Shown here piece after piece: positions 1 through 8,845 of a stretch of DNA of 64,000 nucleotides. Position 1 is the first letter of the stretch, and each line of letters begins with the position of its first letter. The position numbers were made by a program, and so were the translations under genes. The notes under the pieces are model-generated. The model saw nothing but the letters and a program-made list of their open reading frames with translations, did not search any database and had not been told where the DNA came from. Source of the DNA: Mucilaginibacter sp. (lineage in GTDB: Bacteria > Bacteroidota > Bacteroidia > Sphingobacteriales > Sphingobacteriaceae); the NCBI GenBank assembly GCA_028288025.1, contig JAQBOM010000013.1, forward strand, positions 124,001-188,000, written 5' to 3'.

Positions 1-6
1 AATGCT

Positions 7-1086
7 TTATTTGTTGAAAGGCGGTTTAACAATTTTTGCTTTTATCTTGTTATCACGGATATTGATAAATATTTCTGTACCTTCTTTAGCGAAGTCCGTT
101 TTAACATAGCCCATGCCAATGGCTTTTTGCAGGGAGGGCGATTGGGTGCCGGAAGTAACTTTGCCAATACTATTGCCTTCAGCGTCCACAATTTCATAAT
201 CGTGGCGGGGAATGCCGCGGTCTATCATTTCAAAACCAACCAGTTTACGCTTTACGCCTTCTTGCTTTTGCTGCTGTAATGCGGCCGAATTGGTGAATTC
301 TTTGCTGAACTTGGTTACCCATCCTAAACCTGCTTCAAGCGGCGATGTGGTGTCGTCAATATCATTGCCATACAAACAGAAACCCATTTCTAAACGCAAT
401 GTATCCCTTGCGCCGAGGCCAATTGGCTTTATGCCAAAAGGTTCGCCGGCTTTAAAAATGGCGTTCCAGATATGTTCGGCATTTTGGTTGTCGAAATATA
501 TTTCGAAACCTCCTGCGCCGGTATATCCCGTTGCTGAAACAAGCACGTTATCTATCCCGGCAAACTTTCCTTTTTTGAAGGTGTAATATTCCATTGAAGC
601 CAGGTCAATGTCAGTAAGGCTTTGCAATGCTTCTGCCGCTTTAGGCCCCTGGATTGCCAGGAGGGACGTGCGGTCCGAAATATTCTTCATGTCGACACCC
701 ATCGTATTGTATTTGGATATCCAATCCCAATCCTTTTCAATATTGGATGCGTTAACAACCAGCATATAGGTTTTTTCGTCTATCCGGTATACCAACAGGT
801 CGTCAACAATGCCTCCTGTTTCGTTAGGCAGGCATGAGTATTGGACCTTCCCGTCGTAAAGTTTTGAAGCGTCGTTGCTGGTAACCCGCTGAATGAGGTC
901 GAGCGCTTGATCGCCCTTTAAAATAAATTCGCCCATATGACTCACATCAAAAACCCCGACACCGTTGCGCACAGTTTCATGTTCGGCATTGATCCCTGCG
1001 TATTGCACAGGCATGTTATAACCTGCGAACGGCACCATTTTGGCGCCGGCCTTGATGTGTATATCAGTTAAAGCGGTATTTTTCAT
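7..1086 (-). CDS. gcvT: Glycine cleavage system aminomethyltransferase (T-protein)
   Basis: Tetrahydrofolate-dependent aminomethyltransferase that releases ammonia from the aminomethyl group carried on the H-protein lipoyl arm and makes 5,10-methylene-THF. The 359-residue length and full-length similarity (N-terminal [20 protein letters not shown], then [31 protein letters not shown], and the C-terminal barrel with [12 protein letters not shown] and IGMGYV) match the family end to end. It starts at an ATG; a -7 box lies 18 bases upstream. The other glycine-cleavage genes are not in the window, although an lpd gene (L-protein type) lies at 54.2-55.5 kb. The stop codon is only 6 bases from the window edge, so the downstream neighbour is not visible. 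Confidence 0.96.
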   Translation of the reverse strand: MKNTALTDIHIKAGAKMVPFAGYNMPVQYAGINAEHETVRNGVGVFDVSHMGEFILKGDQALDLIQRVTSNDASKLYDGKVQYSCLPNETGGIVDDLLVYRIDEKTYMLVVNASNIEKDWDWISKYNTMGVDMKNISDRTSLLAIQGPKAAEALQSLTDIDLASMEYYTFKKGKFAGIDNVLVSATGYTGAGGFEIYFDNQNAEHIWNAIFKAGEPFGIKPIGLGARDTLRLEMGFCLYGNDIDDTTSPLEAGLGWVTKFSKEFTNSAALQQQKQEGVKRKLVGFEMIDRGIPRHDYEIVDAEGNSIGKVTSGTQSPSLQKAIGMGYVKTDFAKEGTEIFINIRDNKIKAKIVKPPFNK

Positions 1087-1103
1087 AAAATATCAGTTAA
1101 GCG

Positions 1104-1111
1104 CAAAAGTA
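1104..1111 (-). promoter_or_regulatory. Candidate -7 box for gcvT
   Basis: Read on the minus strand this is TACTTTTG, an exact match to the Bacteroidota -7 consensus TAnnTTTG, about 18 bases before the gcvT ATG. No clear TTTG -33 element is seen at the usual distance, so the call rests on the -7 box and position. Confidence 0.45.
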
Positions 1112-1114
1112 GGA

Positions 1115-1200
1115 ATGATTTGCGAATTACGAATTCAGATTTTCGATGTTTGATCGTCAATTACACAATTAATCGTAACTCGCAGATCTAAAATCGTAAA
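1115..1200. repeat. Iterated-word hairpin (AATCGTAAATC family)
   Basis: The gap between gcvT and the next gene holds two imperfectly complementary arms built from words like TTCGTAATTCGCAAATC. The left arm (about 1120-1136) pairs with the right arm (about 1171-1188) at roughly 14 of 17 positions. The right arm runs into the TGA stop of the glycosyltransferase gene. It may act as a terminator, though there is no T-tract. Confidence 0.5.
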
Positions 1201-2400
1201 TCAGCTTACGGTGTTATAAAATTGTATGAGGTTTTGGGTAACGGTATTAATATCGTACTGCTGTTCAATTAGTTTGCGGGCGTTGGCGCCTATCGCTTTA
1301 CAATATTCTTCATCGGTTATACACAGCCTGATCGCGTCGTAAAATTGATCCCGGTTATTGGCTATCAATATATTTTCACCGTCTGTAAAATTGATCCCTT
1401 CTGCACCCAGCGATGTGGAAATGATGCATTTTTGCATAGCCATCCCTTCTACGATTTTTACGCGCATACCCCCGCCAGACAGCAGTGGCACCACCATGAT
1501 CGACTTGCTATTCACAAATTCCAATGCATCGTCAACTTCGCCCTGGATAAATATTTTGCCCAACACCTCATAGTCATCAAAACGTTCAGGGATGTCGTTT
1601 CCTGCTACATAAAAGCGCACAGGCAGTTCGCCATCTATCAAATCCTGGTGAAAATTATCCAGGAACCATTCAATGCCCTCCCGGTTAGGCAGCCAGTCTA
1701 ACGATCCTAAAAAAAACAGGCTCGGAAATTCAGTCAGGCTGAGATCCGGCTTGTACCGGGTAAGGTCTATTCCCACAGGCAATATCTCTATCGGAATTCT
1801 AGTCCCGTATTCAAGCAACGTGGTTTTATCCTGCTCGGTAAACACGGCGATCCCGTCAAAATTATTCAGTTGTTGCAGCTCGTAGTTCTTTATCCGTTTG
1901 GCATGCATCCTCAAGTACGATTTTTTGAACGGATCTGATTTTTGCTGGGATAACCGTTGCCATATCTGGTTCTCGATATTATGCGCCCGGTATATCAGTT
2001 TTGCCTTTGAATGTTTACGTACGGACGAAACGTATAATGACATCATAAGCCCCTCGAACTGGATGATATCGTATGCTGTCTTTTTTAATTCGGTGATGAG
2101 CCGCTTTTCGAATTCGGCATTGTAGTACTTATCAATATTGAACGAGGTTTTACTGAATAAATTTATAGCCACGTCAATAACCGAAACATTGATATTAATA
2201 TTAAAAGCCCGGTAGTTTATTTTTGACAGGAGCTCTTTATCCTGCTCATTGTTTTCGTGGTGATTTTTTTTTGCGTTAAGGGCCACCAGCGACACCTCGT
2301 GGCCAAGATTTACCAGGCTGCGAATAGTATTACAAACCACAATAGGATAGCCGCCATTTTGCGGGAACGGAACACGATGTGTTAAAATAAGTATCCTCAA
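1201..2400 (-). CDS. Glycosyltransferase family 4 protein
   Basis: A 399-residue GT-B fold retaining glycosyltransferase. The N-terminal Rossmann domain opens with MRILILTHRVPFPQNGG and contains the GHEVSLVAL strand; the C-terminal domain has LFLGSLDWLPNREGIEWF, VVPLLSGGGMRVKIVEGMAM and GAEGI, the pattern in which family 4 enzymes bind the nucleotide-sugar donor. There are no membrane segments. The donor and acceptor cannot be named from sequence. It stands alone on its transcript, with its own -7 box upstream, so a role in surface polysaccharide or glycoprotein decoration is inference only. Confidence 0.88.
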   Translation of the reverse strand: MRILILTHRVPFPQNGGYPIVVCNTIRSLVNLGHEVSLVALNAKKNHHENNEQDKELLSKINYRAFNININVSVIDVAINLFSKTSFNIDKYYNAEFEKRLITELKKTAYDIIQFEGLMMSLYVSSVRKHSKAKLIYRAHNIENQIWQRLSQQKSDPFKKSYLRMHAKRIKNYELQQLNNFDGIAVFTEQDKTTLLEYGTRIPIEILPVGIDLTRYKPDLSLTEFPSLFFLGSLDWLPNREGIEWFLDNFHQDLIDGELPVRFYVAGNDIPERFDDYEVLGKIFIQGEVDDALEFVNSKSIMVVPLLSGGGMRVKIVEGMAMQKCIISTSLGAEGINFTDGENILIANNRDQFYDAIRLCITDEEYCKAIGANARKLIEQQYDINTVTQNLIQFYNTVS

Positions 2401-2419
2401 GGGTTTTATTGGTTTTCAA

Positions 2420-2427
2420 CAAAAATA
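2420..2427 (-). promoter_or_regulatory. Candidate -7 box for the GT4 gene
   Basis: The minus strand reads TATTTTTG, matching TAnnTTTG, 19 bases upstream of the glycosyltransferase ATG. The region is AT-rich, so chance occurrence is possible. Confidence 0.4.
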
Positions 2428-2484
2428 ATTAATTTGAGGATAATAGCTAATGATGTGCGGATGCAGGCTCAGTTAAAAACCGTA

Positions 2485-3084
2485 CTATTGAAACAACGCC
2501 ATCTGCGGGTCGGTTACCCTGAAGGTGCGACGGTGGTAGGGGGTAAAACCTATTTTTAGAATGGTTTCACGGTGTTTTATGGTAGGATAGCCTTTATTGG
2601 TATGCCAATCGTATTCGGGATGCTCGGCGGCAATTTTTTTCATGTAATCGTCGCGGTATGTTTTTGCAAGTATGGACGCCGCTGCAATACTGAAATATTT
2701 TGCATCGCCTTCCACAATGCATTTATGCGGCATGTTTTTATATTTATTAAAACGGTTGCCGTCAATGATCAGGAACTGGGGCGATAAAGCTAACTTTTCA
2801 ATTGCCCGGTGCATGGCCAGGAAAGAAGCATTAAGAATATTGATTGAGTCGATCTCCAGATTATCGACTGACGCTACCGCATGAGCAATTGCTTTTTGTT
2901 CAATCTCGACCCGTAGTTCATACCGCACGTCTTCTGGCAGTTGCTTGGAGTCATTCAGCAGGCTATGGTCGAAATTGTCAGGAAGTATCACAGCGGCAGC
3001 AAAAACAGGTCCGGCAAGGCAGCCACGTCCTGCTTCGTCGCAACCCGCTTCAATTAGTTCTTCCTGGTACCTGCTTAATAACAT
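2485..3084 (-). CDS. rnhB: Ribonuclease HII
   Basis: Endonuclease that cuts the RNA strand of RNA-DNA hybrids and starts removal of single ribonucleotides misincorporated in DNA; cytoplasmic, Mn/Mg-dependent. At 199 residues it is a typical bacterial RNase HII. The active-site motif [13 protein letters not shown] places the catalytic Asp-Glu pair at residues 16-17, followed by LNDSKQL near 45, LIIDGN near 107 and the [12 protein letters not shown] segment with the fourth acidic residue. It starts at an ATG 12 bases downstream of a near-consensus -7 box (GATATTTG at 3096-3103 on the minus strand). Confidence 0.97.
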   Translation of the reverse strand: MLLSRYQEELIEAGCDEAGRGCLAGPVFAAAVILPDNFDHSLLNDSKQLPEDVRYELRVEIEQKAIAHAVASVDNLEIDSINILNASFLAMHRAIEKLALSPQFLIIDGNRFNKYKNMPHKCIVEGDAKYFSIAAASILAKTYRDDYMKKIAAEHPEYDWHTNKGYPTIKHRETILKIGFTPYHRRTFRVTDPQMALFQ

Positions 3085-3149
3085 AATCGTTCGCTCAAAT
3101 ATCAGGAGTTTTAGGGAACAGCTTATCTAATGTGGAGAACTTTTGATAA

Positions 3150-4388
3150 CTAAAAAACCCTCAAAGTCAATAACGTTATATCATCAATTGGTTTCCCCTT
3201 GATTACTACATCGATATGGTTCATTAGTAATTCATTAAACTCCTCTACGGGCAACTCGCCGTGCTGCTTAACAAAAGCGAACAGATCTTCCTCTTCCCAC
3301 TTTTTTGCGTCGGAGTGTTCATGATCCATCAAACCGTCGGTATAATTTACTATAAAGCTGTTCGGTTCAATATATACCTGGCCCTGGTTTATAAACGGCA
3401 ACTCGTCAAAAACACCTATCATGGTGGTACCCAATTTAAGTGAGGTAATTTCTCCCTTTGAATAGATTATCGTAGCATTATGGCCGGCATTGATGTAGTT
3501 GAGCTTACGGGTTTTTTCGTTGTATTTAGCCAGGAAAAGGGTAATAAAGCGCTCTCCCTTGGTATTATTCAAAACCACCCTGTTCAGGCGGGTGATCACA
3601 TTATTAAGGTCATCTTCAACCGCCGACCATGCGTGCAAACTGGCCTGGAAGTTGGCCATTAATAATGCTGCTGAAATACCTTTGCCTGATACATCAGCGA
3701 TACACCATAAAAACTCGTGGTCGTTCAAACGGATAAAATCAAAATAGTCACCACCAATGTTTTGATGAGGGATATATCTTGCGCCAACTTCCACACTCTT
3801 GTCCTTATACACTTTCAAAGGTATAAGCATATTCTGCACCTCGACCGCCAGTTCCATTTCGCGCTGAAAGCGCTCAGATAGCAGCCTTTCCCTGAAAAGA
3901 TTTTTATTTTCGAGTGCAACCACAATAACATTGATGGCGGTTTGAATGAAGTTCAGGTCGTCATTAAGTAATTCTGCCGAAGGATTAAAGTCGCCGATCA
4001 GGGCGAATGCGAGGGCTTTCTTCTTGTGATAAATGGGGATGAAATAGTCGTATTTATCTAACAGCTTATCGTCTTGTCCCGCCAGCGGGATGGTCGACTT
4101 GATCTTGTTTAATTTTAAGCAGGCTTTATGCAGCGTGCTTACCGGCTCAATGTCACCTCCGTACTTGGCCAGCAGTATATAACTGCCATCTCGCTCTATT
4201 AAAAAGCGAAGCTTACCCACCTGCAGATAATTTTTTAGAATAACCTGCAGCATCTGGATCAATACAGGTGTACCGGTGTTTTTATTGATCGCCTGGGTAA
4301 TCTCAAGCAAAGCATTTAATTCCGTTTGCCTTTTAAGCAATAATCGTATTAATTCGTCCTCGGCTGAGAGTGTTTGAATATTTTGCAT
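3150..4388 (-). CDS. GAF-domain PP2C/SpoIIE-type serine phosphatase
   Basis: A 412-residue soluble regulator. Residues ~25-170 look like a GAF sensor domain (after an N-terminal helix, ELIRLLLKRQTELNALLEITQAIN) and residues ~185-410 form a PPM/SpoIIE phosphatase. The metal-binding acidic motifs are present: IGGDYFDFIRL, WCIADVSGKGISAALLMANFQ, YINAGHNATIIY and NYTDGLMD. Family members dephosphorylate anti-sigma-factor antagonists in partner-switching systems. No anti-sigma kinase or STAS antagonist lies beside it, so its partner must be encoded elsewhere. The GAF ligand is unknown. Confidence 0.88.
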   Translation of the reverse strand: MQNIQTLSAEDELIRLLLKRQTELNALLEITQAINKNTGTPVLIQMLQVILKNYLQVGKLRFLIERDGSYILLAKYGGDIEPVSTLHKACLKLNKIKSTIPLAGQDDKLLDKYDYFIPIYHKKKALAFALIGDFNPSAELLNDDLNFIQTAINVIVVALENKNLFRERLLSERFQREMELAVEVQNMLIPLKVYKDKSVEVGARYIPHQNIGGDYFDFIRLNDHEFLWCIADVSGKGISAALLMANFQASLHAWSAVEDDLNNVITRLNRVVLNNTKGERFITLFLAKYNEKTRKLNYINAGHNATIIYSKGEITSLKLGTTMIGVFDELPFINQGQVYIEPNSFIVNYTDGLMDHEHSDAKKWEEEDLFAFVKQHGELPVEEFNELLMNHIDVVIKGKPIDDITLLTLRVF

Positions 4389-4427
4389 CAGTAAATTTGA
4401 AGGCAGCCTAAAATAAAGATATTTTTT

Positions 4428-5531
4428 TTAAAAGCGGGTACTTTGTGATTTTATGTCGAACGCGTCCCTTAAACCTACCGTTACCAGATTAAATGCATAT
4501 ACTAAAAGCATAATAGCCAGGCCAGGGATAATGGCCAGGTATGCCGAATCCATAACGATATAGCCATAATGTTCCTTTATCATACTGCCCCATGTGGGCA
4601 TTGGCGGCTGTGCCCCGAAACCCAAAAAACTAAGCCCGGCTTCTAATAAAATAGCAGACGCAAAGTTGGATGAAGCAAGCACCAATATTGGACCGATTAT
4701 ATTGGGCAAAATATGTTTGGTGATGATCCGGGTATTATTAAACCCCAGTGACCGTGCTGCTTCGATATACTCAACTTGCTTTAAACTTAATACCTGACCC
4801 CGTACAAGTCTACCCACTTCAACCCACATGGAAAGTCCTACTGCTATGAATATTTGCCATAAACCTTTACCCAATGCAAATGAAATCGCAATAACCAGCA
4901 ACAGTGCCGGCAATGCCCACAAGATATTCATCAGCCAGCTTAAAGCCGCATCCGCCCATCCTCCAAAATAACCGGCCACTGCCCCAATGGTTACGCCAAG
5001 CAGCATGCTGATGATAACGGACATCAGCCCTACAGCCAGCGAAACACGGGTGCCTAATATTAGCCGGCTTAGCAGGTCGCGGCCATAAATATCGGTACCG
5101 AGCCAGAATGTTTTATGAATGACCTTTGCCGAAGGCCCGTTAACCTGGGGCAGCAGCCGGTAAGCTTTCCACTCTGGCTTATCTTCGGAGCCGATGTATT
5201 CAGCTACGTGCACTGAATCTTTCGAAAAACGATAGGCGGTTATGGGAATATCACGATAAAAGGAGGGCTGGCCAAAGAGCATTTTACTGAAGATATTTAC
5301 GGTATCAACCAGCTCATCTTTGCGAAGGCGAAGCATCATGAATTTTGAACCTGGTTTTTTTATACTCAATTGAATGGTCATGTTATTGGCCATTGGCGTT
5401 GAATCGGGCATGATCAGGTACCCAAGAATGGCGACGAGCGTGGTTAATACAATAAATCCCAGCCCCGTCACAGCAATTTTATTGCGTTTAAATATATTCC
5501 AGGTGCGTCGCGATGGGCTGAGGTCGGTCAT
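4428..5531 (-). CDS. ABC transporter permease, OppC/DppC type
   Basis: Inner-membrane permease of the oligopeptide/nickel (DppC/OppC) class, 367 residues. It has an N-terminal membrane segment (residues ~20-43), then an unusually long periplasmic insert to about residue 145, then the binding-protein-dependent transport domain with five further membrane segments. GTDIYGRDLLSRLILGTRVSLAVG and the cytoplasmic EAA loop EAARSLGFNNTRIITKHILPN are diagnostic. The usual partners (a DppB permease, two ATPases, a substrate-binding protein) are absent nearby, so this is an orphan subunit. The substrate cannot be inferred. Confidence 0.88.
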   Translation of the reverse strand: MTDLSPSRRTWNIFKRNKIAVTGLGFIVLTTLVAILGYLIMPDSTPMANNMTIQLSIKKPGSKFMMLRLRKDELVDTVNIFSKMLFGQPSFYRDIPITAYRFSKDSVHVAEYIGSEDKPEWKAYRLLPQVNGPSAKVIHKTFWLGTDIYGRDLLSRLILGTRVSLAVGLMSVIISMLLGVTIGAVAGYFGGWADAALSWLMNILWALPALLLVIAISFALGKGLWQIFIAVGLSMWVEVGRLVRGQVLSLKQVEYIEAARSLGFNNTRIITKHILPNIIGPILVLASSNFASAILLEAGLSFLGFGAQPPMPTWGSMIKEHYGYIVMDSAYLAIIPGLAIMLLVYAFNLVTVGLRDAFDIKSQSTRF

Positions 5532-5535
5532 TAGT

Positions 5536-5637
5536 TCACTTGTTCATAAGTTCATTGGTTCACTTCGGTATGGTCGATAATCGCCAATTGCACACTGCCA
5601 ACTACTAACTGCCGACTGCCAACTGCATACTGCCCAC
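5536..5637. repeat. Iterated-word array (CTGCCAACTGC family)
   Basis: The gap between the GT2 gene and the permease gene is filled by repeated words: first GTTCACTTGTTCATAAGTTCA-like units next to the permease ATG, then CTGCCAACTACTAACTGCCGA-like units running into the stop codon of the GT2 gene (TGA inside CTGCCCACTCA). No clear complementary arm is visible, unlike the 49.5 kb member of the same family. Confidence 0.6.
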
Positions 5638-6768
5638 TCATCTTACTACTCGCCCTTTCCAGGTGTATGTGCCTGAATTGCCTAATAAGCCAATATAAAT
5701 GAAATAAAGGATATAAAGCGGCACGATGATAATATGCAGCAGAATAAGTTTCTGGCGTTTAAAGAACGTACATACAGGCAGCAACAGGATCACTTCAAAA
5801 ACATATTTTAACAGGATTTGAACCGCAAATATTTTGAAAAAGTAAACATCATAAAAGCCTAAACATAAATTTATAAAAACCGATAGGTTAAACAACCATA
5901 GCCCTACAACCAGGGCCACCACCTTTTTATCCTTGTACTTAACAGATTTTGATGCCCACCGGCGGCGCTGCTGCAAAAATTCCTTAAGGGTATGTTTGGC
6001 GTGTGTAAATACAACCGCGTTGTATAATTTCAAAAAACCTATTCTCCGGGGATAGCGTTCTGCCACTTTTTGCAGCAGCAGTTCATCGTCGCCCGAGGCC
6101 AGGTCGTCGATCCCTTTAAATCCGCCAACTTCATAAAAAATGTCTTTCCGGTAAGCCAGGTTGGCCCCGTTGCAAGTGGAGGCCCTGCCATTGCCGATGA
6201 ACGCAGCGCCGGTGGCTATTAGGGAATAAAATTCTAAAGCCTGCATGCGCTCAAATAACGACTTTTCTTCAAAGTAGGTTACCGGCGATGAGATCATTAC
6301 CAGATGTTCCTTTTCATAATAACCGACAATTGAAGATAGCCACTTATTGCCCATCCGGCAATCGGCGTCGGTAGCCACCATTAATTCGCCCGTGGATAAT
6401 TTGATCGCTTCGGCGATCGCCTTTTTCTTGTACGAGTTTAACGGCTTATCTTCTTTGAGTTGCAAAAGCTTAATCCCCCTGTCGGCATAACTGCCGATAA
6501 TTTCGGAAGTGCTATCTGTTGAATGGTCATCCACTATGATGATCTCCGTAAGGTGCTTTGGATAATCCTGGGCTAAAATATCTTCAATGGTTAAATGTAT
6601 CCGCTCCGCTTCATTCCGTGCCGCGATCAATACAGTTACTTTTGTAGAAAGGCCTGAAGACTTTATTTCGGGGCGTTTTAAAGCATTCCAGCCTCTTATC
6701 AGGTAGATGAGCACCACCAGGTACAAACCTGTAAGCGACAACGATAAAGTGCTAAGAAGTGCGATCAA
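5638..6768 (-). CDS. Membrane-bound processive-type glycosyltransferase, family 2
   Basis: A 376-residue GT2 enzyme with one N-terminal membrane helix, a cytoplasmic GT-A domain and three to four C-terminal helices. The domain shows VTVLIAARNEAERI, VDDHSTDSTSEI, ATDADCRMG (DxD metal site), GNGRASTCNGANLAYRK, and SGDDELL followed by QQRRRWASKS, the Q-x-x-R-W motif of processive or lipid-linked transferases. The gene overlaps the preceding flippase-like gene by 17 bases, so the two are almost certainly co-translated. Likely roles are synthesis of a glycolipid or polysaccharide; the product is unknown. Confidence 0.88.
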   Translation of the reverse strand: MIALLSTLSLSLTGLYLVVLIYLIRGWNALKRPEIKSSGLSTKVTVLIAARNEAERIHLTIEDILAQDYPKHLTEIIIVDDHSTDSTSEIIGSYADRGIKLLQLKEDKPLNSYKKKAIAEAIKLSTGELMVATDADCRMGNKWLSSIVGYYEKEHLVMISSPVTYFEEKSLFERMQALEFYSLIATGAAFIGNGRASTCNGANLAYRKDIFYEVGGFKGIDDLASGDDELLLQKVAERYPRRIGFLKLYNAVVFTHAKHTLKEFLQQRRRWASKSVKYKDKKVVALVVGLWLFNLSVFINLCLGFYDVYFFKIFAVQILLKYVFEVILLLPVCTFFKRQKLILLHIIIVPLYILYFIYIGLLGNSGTYTWKGRVVR

Positions 6769-7729
6769 AGAATTTTAATTTAAATACGAAAATTGAGCCT
6801 AAAATAGCAGGAATTATCAGGTTAATGATATAAATAAGCGACACTGCCACTACAACCGCTATGGTTTGGTGGGTTATGTAACCAAAAAGAGCACTGGCAG
6901 TAAAACTGCGCACGCCGATATCAAGCAGGTCTAACGAGGGGATAGCCGATTGGATAAAGAAAAAAACGAACATCAGCAATGACAGTTGCAGCAGGGGAAT
7001 TCCGGGAATAAGCAAATGAATAACCAGGTAGTACTGAAAGGTAAACACAAAGAACCGGGCAAGACAGAACCACATAATATTTATCAGTTCGGTCGCTTTG
7101 TAATTGCCCATAATATCAAAAAACCGGTGATATTTTCTAAGAAACTTTATGCTGTTAAGCAGCTTTACCAGCCATTTGATGTGGAAATAAAACACCAGCA
7201 TCAACGCCATAAATGAACCGGCAATAATTGTTGTACCGGCCATTAACCAGCTATTAAGCGGTATGTATGAATACAGGAACCAAACCAAAGCGCCGGCCCC
7301 GAGTACATTGGTAATTACGTTTTGCCCGAACGACCCAACAGCCATCGCAAAAATGCCGTGTATACGTTTACGATTGGGTAAAAACATTACCCGGCCGCCA
7401 TATTCGCCTATCCGGTTAGGTGTGAAGACCGCCCATGTTAAACCGCAAAATACCGCCTCAATGGCCTTCCAAATTGACATCGGCGCTAAAATCCTTGTTA
7501 GGTGCCACCATTTTAAAGATTCAAGCACCCAATTGACAACCATCAGCAACACGACCAAAACCAGGGTGATGATCACCTTATTGTAAGTGATATGTGCCGC
7601 GAGATTCTCAAACTGGCGCAGGTTCTTGTCGTTTTTGAGTATACGGTGGTAAATAAATAAAAATGCCAGTATTAAAATGGCAAGTTTAAGCAGATAGGAA
7701 GATATTTTTTTAACGCGTGGAGTCAACAA
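6752..7729 (-). CDS. Lysylphosphatidylglycerol synthase TM-domain / flippase-like membrane protein
   Basis: A 325-residue integral membrane protein with about eight hydrophobic helices. It belongs to the UPF0104/COG0392 family, seen in NRIGEYGGRVMFL and the SIPSLDLLDIGVRSFTASALFGY stretch. Members lacking the aminoacyl-transferase domain are found beside glycosyltransferases and are thought to move lipid-linked products. There is no in-frame ATG near the N-terminus; translation appears to start at a TTG (two in tandem, at 7729 and 7726). It is the first gene of a two-gene unit with the overlapping GT2 gene. Confidence 0.82.
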   Translation of the reverse strand: MLTPRVKKISSYLLKLAILILAFLFIYHRILKNDKNLRQFENLAAHITYNKVIITLVLVVLLMVVNWVLESLKWWHLTRILAPMSIWKAIEAVFCGLTWAVFTPNRIGEYGGRVMFLPNRKRIHGIFAMAVGSFGQNVITNVLGAGALVWFLYSYIPLNSWLMAGTTIIAGSFMALMLVFYFHIKWLVKLLNSIKFLRKYHRFFDIMGNYKATELINIMWFCLARFFVFTFQYYLVIHLLIPGIPLLQLSLLMFVFFFIQSAIPSLDLLDIGVRSFTASALFGYITHQTIAVVVAVSLIYIINLIIPAILGSIFVFKLKFFDRTS

Positions 7730-7763
7730 CAGAATTTTTGTGCAATGTTACGAATTTGAAGTC

Positions 7764-7868
7764 CAAAGTTGATTGGTCATAGCTTATGGTTTATAATTGC
7801 TATTGGTTGTTTTTGGATTTATAACTAAAAGCAAACTATCTTTTTCGGCTATGAACCAATCAACTTTG
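7764..7868. repeat. Long hairpin between DLH and flippase genes
   Basis: CAAAGTTGATTGGT at 7764-7777 is exactly complementary to 7855-7868, and pairing continues for six more bases (CATAGC with GCTATG) after one bulged A. The loop is about 70 bases and contains further iterations of TATTGGTT/TATGGTT. The right arm ends 4 bases before the stop codon of the dienelactone hydrolase gene. Confidence 0.65.
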
Positions 7869-7872
7869 AATC

Positions 7873-8718
7873 TTATTTCAGCCTTGCTTTCAAAAATTCA
7901 ATCGTATGTGCATAAGCATCCTTAGCTGCTACAGCATTGTATACCGGATTGCTGGGGTTGGCAAAGGCGTGGTCGGCATCATATTGATGCAGATATAGCT
8001 TTTTGCCGGCAGCTTTCATATCGACCTCAAATTTTGTCACAACTTTTGTATTTATCCATTGATCTTTATTGGCGAAGTTGCCAATCACGTCGCAATGTAG
8101 TGTTTTTAAACGGTTAACATCCTGCTCGGGCATGCCGTAATACATTACACAGCCCGAAGCCTGCTTGCCAACCATTAGCGAAGCCTGCAGGCTCCAGCCG
8201 CCGCCGAAGCACCAGCCTAAAGTAGCGATGTGCGCATGCGGACCCACATATGCTAGAGCCCCGGTAATAATTGCTTTGGCCCGGTCTTCTTTTACCGATT
8301 GCATCAGCTTGGCAGCATCTTCACGGATGGTAGCTACCTGGCCGTCGTAAAGGTCGAGGTCAATAACGTTTACATTATCAAGGTCGTTATAGATCGTTTC
8401 AGATTCCTTTTTTACAAAGTCGTTCAGCCCCCAGTACTCGTGGATAACAAACAGGTAGTTGTTACTGGCCCGCTTTGCCTTCAGCTCAAAGGCTGTTGCT
8501 TCCTTGCCGTCGGGCGTTTTGTAGTTAATGGATTTGCCTATAGTGCTTTGATAATGAAATTTTACCGGGTTTTTGTGCGATTTTACAAAAGCCCTATTGG
8601 AAGCCAGCATCGCGAACTGTTGTGTGGCCGACGGATTGCTGCAGCAAACTACTTTGCTTTGGCCAAATGCCAGTACACCGCAAAAAATAAGCAGTGATAA
8701 GATCGAAAGTTTTTTCAT
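7873..8718 (-). CDS. Exported dienelactone hydrolase family protein
   Basis: An alpha/beta hydrolase of the dienelactone hydrolase family, 281 residues, with a clear signal peptide (MKKLSILSLLIFCGVLAFGQ), so probably periplasmic. The catalytic triad is visible: nucleophile Cys in LGWCFGGGWS, Asp in IGNFANKDQW, His in YDADHAFANP. Family members hydrolyse dienelactone or other small esters, but most such paralogs have no proven substrate and the export signal argues against a role in cytoplasmic chlorocatechol degradation. It appears monocistronic. Confidence 0.88.
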   Translation of the reverse strand: MKKLSILSLLIFCGVLAFGQSKVVCCSNPSATQQFAMLASNRAFVKSHKNPVKFHYQSTIGKSINYKTPDGKEATAFELKAKRASNNYLFVIHEYWGLNDFVKKESETIYNDLDNVNVIDLDLYDGQVATIREDAAKLMQSVKEDRAKAIITGALAYVGPHAHIATLGWCFGGGWSLQASLMVGKQASGCVMYYGMPEQDVNRLKTLHCDVIGNFANKDQWINTKVVTKFEVDMKAAGKKLYLHQYDADHAFANPSNPVYNAVAAKDAYAHTIEFLKARLK

Positions 8719-8845
8719 GATATGTTCGTTTGTTTTGAAGGATATATGTGTTTTGGCAACGAAGTTAAGAACAAATTTGTTTGATGTTTGCTTAAAGGTG
8801 TCGGCATTTTGTAAACTTGCGGTGTTTCAATTTCAGCGTTGAATA

